This document shows, in pieces, positions 1 to 8,904 of a stretch of DNA of 64,000 bases. Each line of letters begins with the position of its first letter. Within the stretch, counting starts at the first letter, position 1. The notes beneath the pieces were generated by a model. It had not been told where the DNA came from and ran no database searches. It was given only the letters and a program-made list of their open reading frames with translations. The stretch spans positions 581,001 to 645,000 of the forward strand of contig NZ_AP018560.1 of NCBI RefSeq assembly GCF_003967035.1. Reading direction: 5' to 3'. Made by a program: the position numbers and the translations under genes. This DNA is from Aerosticca soli. Its GTDB lineage: Bacteria > Pseudomonadota > Gammaproteobacteria > Xanthomonadales > Rhodanobacteraceae.

Positions 1-540
1 GCGCAGCCTCGCCCGTGCCATGCGCACGGCGAGGTCGCTTTCTTCCTGCAATGCGTGCAGAAGGTCGAGCCGTTTCCGGGCCACCCAGGTTTCTATCCAG
101 GCCTCGGCGACCTGCTGGCGCACGTCCTTCGCCAGCGCCAGGCGATCGGCCTGCGCCGCTTCCACCCCCGCGGCGGCGGCGTTCTTCTCGGCCTGGCGGG
201 CGGCACGCGAGGGAATGGCCTGCATCACGCCGACGGTGCGCATGGTCATGCCGTCCGAGCGCAGACTGAAGGCCCCGGGCGAGCTCACCGGGTAATTGGC
301 CACGCCGAAGCTGAGCACCGGATCGGGCAGCCGGCCGGCGCGCACCGCATCGTCACGGCTGGCGGCGATCTCGGCGTCGCGGCTGTCGAGCAGAGGCGCG
401 CGCTGCGTGCCGAGGCGTACCGCCTGGTCGAGGGTCAGCGGCTGCGCATCGTCGGCATGGGCACGCGGTGTCAACGCCGCAGCGAAAACGCATAGAAACA
501 GGCCCGGCATCAGGCGCCGGACAAGCAATCGAGAAAACAT
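1..540 (-). CDS. TolC-family outer-membrane efflux protein, N-terminal part (CusC/CzcC-like)
   Basis: Partial: the frame stays open off the left edge, leaving the first 180 codons. It starts with a Sec-type signal peptide (residues 1 to about 29, ending AHA) and continues into a TolC-like helical region (LTLDQAVRLGTQRAPLLDSR, then Ala/Gln/Arg-rich heptads). TolC proteins of the CusC/CzcC type form the outer-membrane exit duct of RND metal pumps, so the membrane-fusion and RND genes are expected beyond the left edge (inference). It lies downstream of the copper cluster on the same strand, so copper or silver export is the likeliest job. Which metal it serves cannot be told from this fragment. 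Confidence 0.8.
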   Translation of the reverse strand, partial: MFSRLLVRRLMPGLFLCVFAAALTPRAHADDAQPLTLDQAVRLGTQRAPLLDSRDAEIAASRDDAVRAGRLPDPVLSFGVANYPVSSPGAFSLRSDGMTMRTVGVMQAIPSRAARQAEKNAAAAGVEAAQADRLALAKDVRQQVAEAWIETWVARKRLDLLHALQEESDLAVRMARARLR

Positions 541-615
541 GGTCAGACACTCCAGGGATCCGGAAACACCGGGACGCGATGGCCCGGCGAACGCAAGGCG
601 GCCAGCAGCGGGCGG

Positions 616-1110
616 CTAGATCTGGAGCGAGCAGTACAGGAGCGTGTGGGGTGGCGCGGGGGGACACCATCGCTCGGCGCGCAGCCGCACATGGCCGCTG
701 GATGTCTGCACGATCGCCGGCATCACCGGCAGCGGGGTGAGGATGCCGACCATCGCCAGAGGCACCGACGGCGTGCGCGCGTCCGGCTGGACGGTTTGAT
801 CGGGATGGCAGTGGCCTTCGCACAAAGCATGCGCCGGCGCCCCGGTGCGCATGTCGGCGCAGTCCGGGCCCATTTCGGCGCCGGTCACCCCGGTGTCGGC
901 CATGTCCATGCCGGCCATGCGCATGCCGGCGGCCTCGCGGTGGGCCGTCGTCGGCATCGCGGTGCCGGTCGCCGCGGCCAGCGGCTCAGTGACGGGCAGA
1001 CCAGCACACGCGTACGCCGCCAGCGCCAGTTGCTGGCACACCAGCCACAGCACCATCGCCCAAGTCAGGCGGCGACGGGTGATCGGTCGGAGGCGGCGAT
1101 GATGCAGCAT
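616..1110 (-). CDS. small exported Met/His/Cys-containing protein of the copper cluster
   Basis: 164 residues from the ATG at 1110; an in-frame ATG further upstream would lengthen it, but this start directly precedes a basic signal-peptide-like segment (HHRRLRPITRRRLTW, then a hydrophobic run ending AYACAG). The mature part holds a Met-rich stretch (MRMAGMDMADTG) and a Cys/His cluster (CEGHCHPD), typical of periplasmic copper-handling proteins. I do not recognise a named family. Its position between the TolC-type gene and the cop operon suggests a role in copper binding or sensing. Function is inferred from composition and context only. Confidence 0.6.
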   Translation of the reverse strand: MLHHRRLRPITRRRLTWAMVLWLVCQQLALAAYACAGLPVTEPLAAATGTAMPTTAHREAAGMRMAGMDMADTGVTGAEMGPDCADMRTGAPAHALCEGHCHPDQTVQPDARTPSVPLAMVGILTPLPVMPAIVQTSSGHVRLRAERWCPPAPPHTLLYCSLQI

Positions 1111-1280
1111 GAGGTCAGTAGTGTATCCCTTGGCGATAGGCGCGCGCTGACGCAGGTCAAGTTCATGCAACCAGTGTTACTGGTGCTTCGGTTCATCAGA
1201 TAGGCGGCCTGAGCAGCGAAGGCCATTGGCGTCCATCATCAGCCCGCCGACGCTTTGTTGTTCCCGCAAACCGATCATGC

Positions 1281-1308
1281 GCAAGGGCGGCCGAATGGCC
1301 GCCCTTGC
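1281..1308 (-). terminator. strong hairpin after the cop operon
   Basis: A perfect 12-bp inverted repeat (1281-1292 with 1297-1308, loop gaat) lies 8 bp beyond the stop of the DUF411 gene. No clear U-run follows on the minus strand, so it may stop transcription inefficiently or protect the 3' end of the cop message. Confidence 0.6.
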
Positions 1309-1316
1309 CTTGAGCC

Positions 1317-1772
1317 TCAGCCGGGCGATCCGTGGTGGGCGAATACGCGTGAGCTTCCGTCGCCATCGACCAGCCGTACGTCGTAAGACTGGGCTGGCCC
1401 CATCTCCATCCCGGGCGAGCCCATGGGCATACCCGGTGCGGCAAGCCCCCATGCGTCGGGACGCTCGGCCAGCAGTCGCTGGATGTCCTCCACAGGCACG
1501 TGGCCTTCGATCACATACCGGCCGATGCGCGCGGTATGGCACGACGCCAGCTGGACCGGCACGCCCAACCGCGCCTTGACGGCGGACATGGGCTCGTTCT
1601 CGTGCACGCTGACATCGAAGCCGTGATCGCGTAGGTAGCTGATCCACGCGTGGCAACACCCGCACGAGGGATCGCGATAAACGACGGCCGTAGTCCCCGC
1701 GGCCATGGCCACCAGCGGCAGGCCCAGCGCGAGTGCCAGGCCAAGCGCACCGCGCACTCCCGCGCGGATCAT
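1317..1772 (-). CDS. DUF411 metal-binding protein
   Basis: 151 residues with a signal peptide (LGLALALGLPLVAMAAG) and the DUF411 hallmarks: a Cys cluster DPSCGCCHAWISYL near the mature N-terminus and SCHTARIGRYVIEGHVP further on, where Cys, His and Gly are family-conserved. The C-terminal tail is Met-rich (GMPMGSPGMEMG). DUF411 proteins are recurrent members of copper and silver clusters and are thought to bind metal in the periplasm. The start ATG at 1772 overlaps the stop of the upstream cytochrome gene (ATGA), so the two are translationally coupled. It is the last gene of the copL-copA-copB-cytochrome-DUF411 run. Confidence 0.8.
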   Translation of the reverse strand: MIRAGVRGALGLALALGLPLVAMAAGTTAVVYRDPSCGCCHAWISYLRDHGFDVSVHENEPMSAVKARLGVPVQLASCHTARIGRYVIEGHVPVEDIQRLLAERPDAWGLAAPGMPMGSPGMEMGPAQSYDVRLVDGDGSSRVFAHHGSPG

Positions 1773-2857
1773 CGGGAGTCTCCTTCGACCGGCGCGGACT
1801 GCCACTGAACCGCTGTGATCTGCCAGGCGCCGTCGTGCTGGCGCAGGGTGAGCATCTCGCGGCTGCGCACCGTTAACGGCTTGCCCTTGGCGGTGCCGGC
1901 GATGGTGGTTTCGCTGCCGACCATGGCGGTGTCGCCCATCGCCATGGAGCCGAACGCTCCTGAAGTCACTTTGGCCTGCTTGAGGAAGGCAATATCCGCA
2001 TCGAGATGGCCGCCGGCATACGCATCGCGTGTTTGCGTCTCGCTGCCTTCGCGGATGCTGACGTCGGGCGCCAGCACCGCGAGCACCGCCTCGCGATCGC
2101 CGCGTTGAAGGGCCTCATGGAACCGGCGTGCAACCGCTTCGGCACCCGGCGCGGCGCCGGCACGCAGGCCTTCCAGCGAGATCGGGGCTTCGGCGGCAGG
2201 CCCCTTGGCGCCTTGGTCGTGGTCGTGCGCGTCGGCGTGGCTGTGCTCATCCGGCATCGCCATGGCCGGCATCGCCTGCGCCGCGTCCCCATGCGTGTGG
2301 CTGTGGCCACCATCGCCGCCATCCATGTCCATGTCGTCGTCCGGCGGTGCCTTGGCGACGATGTCCTTGTACTGCGCGGCGGTCATGTCCGGCAGCTTCT
2401 GCAGGAAGGCGACCATGCTCCAGATGGTCGGATCGTCATGGCTGGCGCCCCACGCCGGCATCGCGCTCATCTTGATGCCGTGCTTGATCACCCAGAATGC
2501 TTCTTTCGGATCGACCCGCACCTGGCTCAGGTTGGGCGGCTGTGGATACAGCCCCGGGCGCAGTTCGGAGTCTTTCATTGCCGGAGTGAGATGGCACTGC
2601 GTGCACATCGCCGCGTACTGGCCGGCACCCTTGAGGATGAGCTGCGGATCGTTCAGGTCGGGCACCTTGAGGTCGGCCGAACGCGCTTGGATGGAGCGCT
2701 CGCGCAGTGTCTGCAGCAGTGCAAACACCGGCTTGGTGTGGTGGTCGTCGGCGCCGATGTTGTAGACGCCTGAATAGACGAACGCCCCGGCACCGATGGC
2801 CAGCACGCCCAGAACGACCGCCACCGTGATGCCGTGATGCTTGATGTGTTTTTTCAT
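1769..2857 (-). CDS. c-type cytochrome fused to a SnoaL/NTF2-like domain through a His-rich linker
   Basis: 362 residues. An N-terminal membrane anchor (residues 8-30) precedes a monohaem cytochrome c domain with the haem motif CTQCH and a candidate Met ligand (SAMPAWG). Next comes an acidic His/Met linker (DMDMDGGDGGHSHTHGDAAQ and further His pairs). The C-terminal ~130 residues look like a DUF4440/SnoaL nuclear-transport-factor-2 fold (RRFHEALQRGDREAVLAVL and the ending WQITAVQWQS). Cytochromes occur in some copper clusters; the fusion is unusual. It may pass electrons to or from copper next to the multicopper oxidase CopA (inference). It lies 13 bp after copB. Confidence 0.75.
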   Translation of the reverse strand: MKKHIKHHGITVAVVLGVLAIGAGAFVYSGVYNIGADDHHTKPVFALLQTLRERSIQARSADLKVPDLNDPQLILKGAGQYAAMCTQCHLTPAMKDSELRPGLYPQPPNLSQVRVDPKEAFWVIKHGIKMSAMPAWGASHDDPTIWSMVAFLQKLPDMTAAQYKDIVAKAPPDDDMDMDGGDGGHSHTHGDAAQAMPAMAMPDEHSHADAHDHDQGAKGPAAEAPISLEGLRAGAAPGAEAVARRFHEALQRGDREAVLAVLAPDVSIREGSETQTRDAYAGGHLDADIAFLKQAKVTSGAFGSMAMGDTAMVGSETTIAGTAKGKPLTVRSREMLTLRQHDGAWQITAVQWQSAPVEGDSR

Positions 2858-2870
2858 GATGGATTTCCCC

Positions 2871-4091
2871 TTAGAACCAGATGCGCACGCCCGCCACCAG
2901 CTGCGGGTCGAATACGGGTTGATGGTCGCGCCGCGCGTAACCGGCGGTGGCGCCGAAGCGGCGCACCCAGTTCACGCCGACATACGGCGCGAACTCCCGG
3001 CGGATCTCATAGCGCAGGCGCAGCCCCAGCGAGGCGTCGGAGACGCCGGCGCCAAGGCGACGCGCCGGGTCGGCCTTGCCGTACGCGTTGAGCTCGAATT
3101 CCGGCGTAAGGATCAGCCGCTGGGTGAACAGCACGTCGTAGGTGGCCCGAAAGCGCGCTGCGGTTCGACCCGACTGACCGCCGTAGGCCGTGGCTTCCAC
3201 GTCGAAAAAGTACGGCGCCAGGCCCTCCACGCCGAAGGCGGCCCAGGTGCGCCCGGGGCCCACGCCGAGGTCCCGCCGAACACCCAGCTGGGTCGACCAG
3301 TAGGTGGCGATCAGGTGGTTCCACAGCACTTCGGCACTGCCGTCTTCCACACGCCCAGCGCTGCGCTCGCCCTCGCTGCGCAGCCACAGCTTGTCGGTGT
3401 CGCCGCCGTACCAGCCCTGCAGCTCCCAGGCTTGGCCGTTGGCGTCCCGGCCGTGCACGGCTTCGAGGTTGTCCAGCAGCAATCGCCCCACCTTGGGCGG
3501 CACCATGTCCATGCCCGGCATGCCGCCGTAGCCAACGCCGTCGGAATAATCGGGACTGCGCGCATCCGGCGGGGCCTTGCCGCCCTGCATGGCGCCCATC
3601 GTCATGCCGGACATGCCCTCGCCGGAAGCATCGCCGGACGTTCCCGACATCCCGGACATCCCGGACATCGACGACGACGACGGATGCTTGCCCTGGGCAT
3701 GGTCAGCATGATCCCTGCCGGACATCGCCCCGTGCTGCATGCTGCCCATGTTCATCGAACCCATGTCCATCGTCCCTGTCGTGGGTGCCTTGGCGGCAGG
3801 GGCGGAATCAGGCAGCGGGCGGTGATTCATCCCGGCCATGCCATCGCCGTTCCCGGAGCGAGTAGTCCCGGCGGCTGCCGGAGCCTTGGTGCTGGACGCG
3901 CTGGCAGGCATCAGCATGCCGCCCATGTCCATCGAACTCATGTCCATCGAGTCCTTCGCCTGGGCGGTGCTGGCGGACGGTGCGGGCGCCGACTGCGCGT
4001 CCGCCGGCAGCGCCACAGCGCCACCGGCAGCGAGCGCAACGCCGAATGCCAGGCGAAGCGGGTTTTGCAACGTGCTGATGACCCGGCTCAT
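2871..4091 (-). CDS. copB: copper resistance outer-membrane protein CopB
   Basis: 406 residues from the ATG at 4091, which overlaps the copA stop (ATGA). A signal peptide (FGVALAAGGAVALPADA) is followed by a low-complexity Met/Gly/Ser region of about 170 residues containing many DMGSM/GMSGM-type units, then the C-terminal ~210-residue CopB beta-barrel (WYGGDTDKLWLRSEGER, then ELNAYGKADPARRLGAG) ending in the aromatic terminal signature VRIWF. CopB sits in the outer membrane and binds or sequesters copper alongside the oxidase CopA. The Met-rich part is long for the family. Confidence 0.93.
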   Translation of the reverse strand: MSRVISTLQNPLRLAFGVALAAGGAVALPADAQSAPAPSASTAQAKDSMDMSSMDMGGMLMPASASSTKAPAAAGTTRSGNGDGMAGMNHRPLPDSAPAAKAPTTGTMDMGSMNMGSMQHGAMSGRDHADHAQGKHPSSSSMSGMSGMSGTSGDASGEGMSGMTMGAMQGGKAPPDARSPDYSDGVGYGGMPGMDMVPPKVGRLLLDNLEAVHGRDANGQAWELQGWYGGDTDKLWLRSEGERSAGRVEDGSAEVLWNHLIATYWSTQLGVRRDLGVGPGRTWAAFGVEGLAPYFFDVEATAYGGQSGRTAARFRATYDVLFTQRLILTPEFELNAYGKADPARRLGAGVSDASLGLRLRYEIRREFAPYVGVNWVRRFGATAGYARRDHQPVFDPQLVAGVRIWF

Positions 4092-5857
4092 GACACCACC
4101 ACTTCGCGGAACATGCCCGCTTCCATGTGATAAAGCATGTGACAGTGGTAGGCCCAGCGGCCCACGGCGTCGGCGCTGACGGCGTAGGTGACGCGCTGCG
4201 CCGGCTGCACGCTGATGGTGTGCTTGCGCACCTGGAACGCACCGTCGGGACTCTCCAGCTCGCTCCACATGCCGTGCAGATGAATCGGGTGCGGCATCAT
4301 GGTGTCGTTCACCAGCACCACGCGCAGCCGTTCGCCGGTTCGGAAGTGCACCGGCCTGGCATCGGCGAACGGCACGCCATCGAACGACCACATGTAGCGC
4401 TCCATGTTGCCGGTGAGGTGCAGCTCGATCTCGCGGCCGGGCTCGCGCCGGTCGATCGGCCCCCCTATGGTGTGCAAGTCGGCGTAGGTCAGCACCCGCC
4501 GCCCGTTGTCGCGCAGGCCCACGCCCGGGTCGTCCAGATTGGTGCGCGGCATATCCACGTGCATGTCCACGCTGGGGCCGTACTCGGTGCGGGCGTGGTG
4601 CACGGCCGGCGCCTTAGCCCCACCCATGTCCATCCCGGACATCCCGCCCATGTCCATGCCCTGCATGCCACCACCGCTATGATCGCCATTCCCCATCGCC
4701 ATGGCGCCCATCATGTCCACCATCGCCAGGCGCGAACGAGGGTCCATCGCTGGCACCTCGGCCTGCATACCCAGACGCGGCGCCAGCGTGCCCCGGGCGT
4801 AGCCCGTACGGTCGATCGACTGGGCGAACACGGTGTAGGCACGGTCTTCCTGCGGCTCTACCAGCACATCGTAGATCTCGGCCACGCCGATGCGGAACTC
4901 GTCCACCGGTACCGGTTCCACGTCCTGACCGTCGGCCGCAATCACGGTCATCTTCAGGCCGGGAATACGTACGTCGAAATAGGTCATCGACGAGCCGTTG
5001 ATGAAGCGCAGGCGCACTTTCTCACCCGGACGGAACAAACCGGTCCAGTTTCCGTTGGGCGTGGCGCCGTTCATCAGATAGGTATAGGTGTAGCCGGAGA
5101 CGTCGCTCAGGTCGCTCGGGCTCATGCGCATGGTGTTCCACATCTTGCGCTTGGCCAACGCTGCCTGCAGGCCCATGGTGCGCACGTCACGGAAAAACTC
5201 CGGCGCGGTCGGCTCGGCGAAATTGTAGTAATCGCTTTGGCGCTTGAGCGTGGCGAAGATGTGTTCCGGGTCATCATCGCTCCAGTCGTTGAGCATCACC
5301 ACGTAGTCGCGGTCGGCACGGTGGCGCTCGCCGCCCGCCGGCTCGACCACGATCGCGCCGTACAGTCCGGTCTGCTCCTGGAAACGCGAGTGCGAGTGGT
5401 ACCAATAGGTGCCGCTCTGGCGCACCGGGAAGCGGTAGGTGAAGGTTTCGCCCGGCGCGATGCCGGGGAAGCTGATGCCGGGAACGCCGTCCATCTGGAA
5501 CGGCAGCAGGATGCCGTGCCAGTGGATCGAGGTGGGCACCGCCAGCCGGTTGGTCACGCGCAGCGTCACCGTATCGCCCTCGCGCCAGCGCAAAACCGGG
5601 CCGGGAATGCTGCCGTTGACGGTGGTGGCGATGCGTCGCGCACCGGTGAAATCGACGGCGGTATCGCCGATAGTCAGGTCGAACGTGTCGCCACGCAGCT
5701 GCGGCATCGGCGAGGCTGGCCTTGCCGGGGCGGTGGCGCTCCAAACAGGGCCGGGGGCCAGCAGCCCTAGACCAGCCGCTGTACCACCGGCCGCCAGGCC
5801 GAGCACGAAATGACGACGTGAACGATCCACCCTGTCGGTGGGAAAGAAAGGATTCAT
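4088..5857 (-). CDS. copA: periplasmic multicopper oxidase CopA
   Basis: 589 residues from the ATG at 5857; ten codons upstream another ATG is possible, but this one directly precedes the Tat signal (RSRRHFVLGLAAGG). All four copper-site motifs are present: HWHG, WYHSHSRFQEQTGLYG, HPIHLHGMW and YHCHMLYHMEAGMF. A Met-rich insert (MQGMDMGGMSGMDMGG) near residue 415 fits copper loading. CopA oxidises Cu(I) and holds copper in the periplasm. It is the second gene of the copL-copA-copB run and is coupled to copB. Confidence 0.96.
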   Translation of the reverse strand: MNPFFPTDRVDRSRRHFVLGLAAGGTAAGLGLLAPGPVWSATAPARPASPMPQLRGDTFDLTIGDTAVDFTGARRIATTVNGSIPGPVLRWREGDTVTLRVTNRLAVPTSIHWHGILLPFQMDGVPGISFPGIAPGETFTYRFPVRQSGTYWYHSHSRFQEQTGLYGAIVVEPAGGERHRADRDYVVMLNDWSDDDPEHIFATLKRQSDYYNFAEPTAPEFFRDVRTMGLQAALAKRKMWNTMRMSPSDLSDVSGYTYTYLMNGATPNGNWTGLFRPGEKVRLRFINGSSMTYFDVRIPGLKMTVIAADGQDVEPVPVDEFRIGVAEIYDVLVEPQEDRAYTVFAQSIDRTGYARGTLAPRLGMQAEVPAMDPRSRLAMVDMMGAMAMGNGDHSGGGMQGMDMGGMSGMDMGGAKAPAVHHARTEYGPSVDMHVDMPRTNLDDPGVGLRDNGRRVLTYADLHTIGGPIDRREPGREIELHLTGNMERYMWSFDGVPFADARPVHFRTGERLRVVLVNDTMMPHPIHLHGMWSELESPDGAFQVRKHTISVQPAQRVTYAVSADAVGRWAYHCHMLYHMEAGMFREVVVS

Positions 5858-5968
5858 GGGGAACTCCATCTGCGCATCCACCGGCATCGAGCATGCCTCG
5901 TGGATCGTGAAAAAACGCGGGCGTAGAGCCTGATGCTCAACGCACCATAGCGATGGTGAAGCGCAGAG

Positions 5969-6355
5969 TCAGACGGACGGCGGTCGCAGCGGAGGCGTCA
6001 TCGCCATGGCAGGCGCGTGGGGCACGCGAAGGTGACCGAAGCGCGGGAGCATTGGCAGCGAGGCAGGCAGGCCGATGCGTGCAAGAGGCAGCGCGCTCGC
6101 GCACATGGATGCGCACATGCAGTGATGCGCGTCGGCGTGGTCAGCGCAACATCCGTCCTGCGAGGTCGGAGTCATCGCATGCCGGGCGTGCACCTGGAAG
6201 CCGTTTGCCATCGACATCGTGGTCGCGCCCATCGCGGGAGAAGTTGCCGGCTGGGCCATCGCTACGAAACTCTGGAGGACCAGTGCGAACCACGCCAGCA
6301 ACCCGATCACCTGAAGGCGACGAGAGCGTTGGAGTTGATGGATGGAAGGCATCAT
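5969..6355 (-). CDS. CopL-like leader protein upstream of copA
   Basis: 128 residues starting at the tandem ATGs at 6355/6352. A basic N-terminus and a hydrophobic segment (VIGLLAWFALVLQSFVAMAQ) look like a signal peptide. The mature part has a Cys/His cluster (CCADHADAHHCMCASMCAS) and Met residues. In Xanthomonas a short Cys/His-rich gene, copL, lies immediately upstream of copAB and is needed for copper-induced expression; position, size and composition match. 111 bp separate it from copA. Identity as copL rests on these features rather than a strong sequence signature. Confidence 0.7.
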   Translation of the reverse strand: MMPSIHQLQRSRRLQVIGLLAWFALVLQSFVAMAQPATSPAMGATTMSMANGFQVHARHAMTPTSQDGCCADHADAHHCMCASMCASALPLARIGLPASLPMLPRFGHLRVPHAPAMAMTPPLRPPSV

Positions 6356-6472
6356 GGTCCTACTACCATAAGCCCGCAGGCCAACTGACTCAACCATGGA
6401 GTAGGGTTCACGCGCCTCGCCGGGTGGCCAGCGGTACGCTGGACAGGCTTTGAGCTGGATTGAGGAGAGGGA

Positions 6473-7759
6473 ATGTCCGCACTTTCGTCTGACACCATCC
6501 ACGCGCTGCTGCATCGCTGGCGCGCTGATCTTGGCGGCACGTATCAGAGCTGGTTCCTGTGGGAAAGGCGCCTGAAGCATTTCCGCTCCATCCGTCGCGG
6601 CCTGCAAGCGGTGGTAGAAGAAATCGATACCGGGACCTTTGGCACGGCGTACCGCGGATCGTCGCTGGAGACCGTGGTGCACTCGATCGCCGAGCAACGT
6701 CAGATTTTCAAGGGCGCGGACCACGCGTTCCTCTGGAAACCGAAGCTGCGGATTCCGGACATCTACGAGAATCCTGAGCATCAACGGGCGTTCGGTCGAT
6801 TCCTGCAGACGTGTCTGTGCTGCGATGGCGAACAGGCACTGGTCGAAGCGATCCACACGCTGGATGGGCGTGCCATCAAGGGCTTGGGGCCGGCGGCAGC
6901 CAATCTTCTGTATTTCCTGCACCCCACACTCGCCATGCCGTTCAACACGGCCATCCTCAACGGCTACAACGCGCTGACGGGCGCTAAGGCTCGTCTCGGG
7001 CGATGGGATAGCTATCTTACGATGCGTCGGCAGGTGATGACGCTCAACGATTCATGTCGCACCTTGTTGTCGAACGACCTGGGCGCCGTGGCAGGCTTTC
7101 TGTTCGACATAGGCAGCGGCCGCTATCCGTTGCCCGTCTCATCCGAAAATTCGCCGGCGGCGTGGTCCGCCTGGCAACTTGAGCTTGCGCGCGTCCGCGA
7201 AGAAAGCATCACCCTACGCAAGATGGAAGCGCAGCGACGCGAACAAGATCACTCACACACGACGGTGCAGGGCTGGTTGCGTGATCTGGGTCATGCGCTG
7301 GGCTATCGCGTATGGATTGCCAGCAATGATCGTGGCCGGGCGCATGCGGGCGGCAAGCTTGCTGACGGTTGTCTAACCTCGCTGCCATCCGCACTCAGCA
7401 CCCCCAGCGCCGCCGAGGTTATCCACCTAATCGATGTGCTGTGGCTGGAGGGCGACGAGCATCGCGTGACCGCCGCGTTCGAGGTGGAACACAGCACCAC
7501 GATCTACTCCGGCATCGTGCGCATGCTGGATCTGGCGCTGGGCGTGCCGGACCACCAGCAAGCCGCCTATTTTCTGGTGGCCCCCGGCAGCCGACACGGC
7601 GACGCCTGCAATCAATTTGCCCGTCCGGCTTTCAGCCGGGTGCGCGACCTGGACATGCGCTTTCTGGCTTACGAATCGCTGCAAGAACACCGTGAATCAA
7701 TGGCCCGTTTCGGCAGCGGCATGAAGGCGCTACAAGCCATCGCCATGCCGTTGCGCTGA
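6473..7759 (+). CDS. uncharacterised protein with a restriction-endonuclease-like C-terminal domain
   Basis: 428 residues behind a strong ribosome site (GAGGAGAGGG). The N-terminal ~230 residues are helical; a central segment ([20 protein letters not shown]) looks like a short coiled coil. The C-terminal part reads [20 protein letters not shown], a D...ExE/K-type core of the PD-(D/E)xK nuclease fold, followed by helices. Similar architectures are annotated as type II restriction-like or hypothetical proteins. It is divergent from the cop operon and has no methylase beside it, so defence or DNA-repair cargo is only an inference. Confidence 0.55.
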   Translation: MSALSSDTIHALLHRWRADLGGTYQSWFLWERRLKHFRSIRRGLQAVVEEIDTGTFGTAYRGSSLETVVHSIAEQRQIFKGADHAFLWKPKLRIPDIYENPEHQRAFGRFLQTCLCCDGEQALVEAIHTLDGRAIKGLGPAAANLLYFLHPTLAMPFNTAILNGYNALTGAKARLGRWDSYLTMRRQVMTLNDSCRTLLSNDLGAVAGFLFDIGSGRYPLPVSSENSPAAWSAWQLELARVREESITLRKMEAQRREQDHSHTTVQGWLRDLGHALGYRVWIASNDRGRAHAGGKLADGCLTSLPSALSTPSAAEVIHLIDVLWLEGDEHRVTAAFEVEHSTTIYSGIVRMLDLALGVPDHQQAAYFLVAPGSRHGDACNQFARPAFSRVRDLDMRFLAYESLQEHRESMARFGSGMKALQAIAMPLR

Positions 7760-7760
7760 G

Positions 7761-7796
7761 ACAAATAAAAATCAGCGGAGCTAACGCTCCGCTGAT
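7761..7796 (-). terminator. rho-independent terminator between convergent genes
   Basis: A perfect 11-bp stem (7771-7781 with 7786-7796, loop taac) is followed on the minus strand by TTTTATTTG. It terminates the minus-strand copper-binding gene (stop at 7839) and lies just past the stop of the plus-strand gene, so it may serve both. Confidence 0.85.
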
Positions 7797-7838
7797 CCAG
7801 TCATCGCGCTGGCGCGATGCACGTCACCTGCACCGGGA

Positions 7839-8168
7839 CTACGGCTTGCTGAAGCCCATGTGCACAGTGATCTTGTCGCCGGCCTTGAGGGCTTTCATGG
7901 CCGCCGGCGGAAAGTGCAGCTTGAGCGCCATGCCGCCGGCATCGACATCGACGATGCCGGTGCTGGCATCGGCGGCAGTCACCGTGGCGGGCATCTTGTG
8001 CATGCCCATCATGTTGTCCATGTGGTGCATGCCTTTCATGTGGTCCATCTTGTCCATCTGCTGCATGCCACCCAGCGGCGCAGTGGCCGGCGGCGTGGAT
8101 GTCTGAGCAGAAACGACACCGGAAGACAAGGCAAATGCGACGAGGGGTGCAACAAGCATTCGAATCAT
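7839..8168 (-). CDS. small periplasmic copper-binding protein, CusF-like domain
   Basis: 109 residues with a signal peptide (MLVAPLVAFALSSGVVSAQ), a Met/His-rich middle (MDKMDHMKGMHHMDNMMGMH) and a C-terminal ~45-residue beta domain (ATVTAADASTGIVDVDAGGM, ending GDKITVHMGFSKP) resembling the OB-type fold of CusF/PcoE-like copper chaperones. The start at 8168 has an upstream GTGGAG. It stands alone between a terminator and a gene-poor stretch. A role in periplasmic Cu(I) binding is inferred from the Met/His content and the CusF-like ending. Confidence 0.75.
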   Translation of the reverse strand: MIRMLVAPLVAFALSSGVVSAQTSTPPATAPLGGMQQMDKMDHMKGMHHMDNMMGMHKMPATVTAADASTGIVDVDAGGMALKLHFPPAAMKALKAGDKITVHMGFSKP

Positions 8169-8640
8169 GGCGTTCTCCACAATGGAATGGGTAGGTTCAA
8201 GCTCGGATAAGGTAATCCTCACAATGTTCAGATTTTCTGAAGAACCCCGAGCGCCTGTGCTTCGGACATACGCACCCAGTCATGTCCATAAGCAGGCGTC
8301 GCGTGTCACGCGCAACACCCCGATCTGTCCTGTGGCACTGCTTTGCCATCGACGTATTCCCGGTAGGCCCGGTGAGCCTTCAATGCCCACATCTCGCCTA
8401 CGCAACCATCCTTGGTCGCAGCGACTGCCAGAACCTCCACGAGCTAGGCCTCGGAAGCCACGAGTTCAGCGGCTTGCACGTAATAAACGATGCATGGCTC
8501 GCAGCGAGCCGAAATCGACCACAGCATGGCACCCAAGGCTTTCTGGCGCGCAGGCAATGCGCCATCGGTGAAGATGGCAGCCTGCCGCATCTGCTGGATA
8601 TGGCGGGTCACGCCTCCGCCGATACGACGAGACGCATGCG
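8169..8640. other. stretch without a recognisable gene
   Basis: About 470 bp between the CusF-like gene and a merR relic. Open frames here do not show coherent protein features; one reads GHASADTTRRM, which faintly recalls the end of a tyrosine recombinase but has no supporting context. The first ~60 bp should hold the promoter of the minus-strand copper-binding gene. The rest looks like rearranged transposon debris. Confidence 0.4.
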
Positions 8641-8895
8641 CGCCGTCTGCGCTTTATCAAGCATTTGCAAGACCTGGGTTTCAATCTCGATGAAGTGGCT
8701 GATCTGCTGGCCCTGGACGACGGGCGCCATTGCCAGGAGGCCGAGTAATTAGGAGCCAACAAGCTGACCATGGTCCGCGAGCGCATCGCCCAATTGCAGC
8801 GCGTCGAACGAGCGCTGGCCGCTCTAGTCGATCAATGTCACAGCAACACCGGTCAGGTGCATTGCCCGATCGTCTCACTGGAACTGGCCGCCTAA
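8641..8895 (+). pseudogene. merR-type regulator relic (5' end missing, internal stop)
   Basis: The frame from 8641 reads RRLRFIKHLQDLGFNLDEVA, then DDGRHCQEAE, a TAA stop at 8746-8748, and continues as ERIAQLQRVERALAALVDQC and HCPIVSLELAA up to the stop at 8895. This is the C-terminal two thirds of a mercury-type MerR regulator with its three metal-ligand Cys positions still visible. The DNA-binding N-terminus is absent. It is a decayed remnant of an older mer operon within the copper transposon and differs from the intact merR at 52056. Confidence 0.8.
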
Positions 8896-8904
8896 TCGGC
8901 ATGC

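Noticed and set aside
6365..6393. TTGAGT-17-TATGGT as the copL-copA promoter
   Set aside because: Its start site would fall about 3 nt from the copL ATG and leave no ribosome site; without a recognisable copper box I do not list it.
8582..8640. End of a tyrosine recombinase (GHASADTTRRM)
   Set aside because: Only about ten residues resemble the box, and no Arg or HxxR region precedes it.
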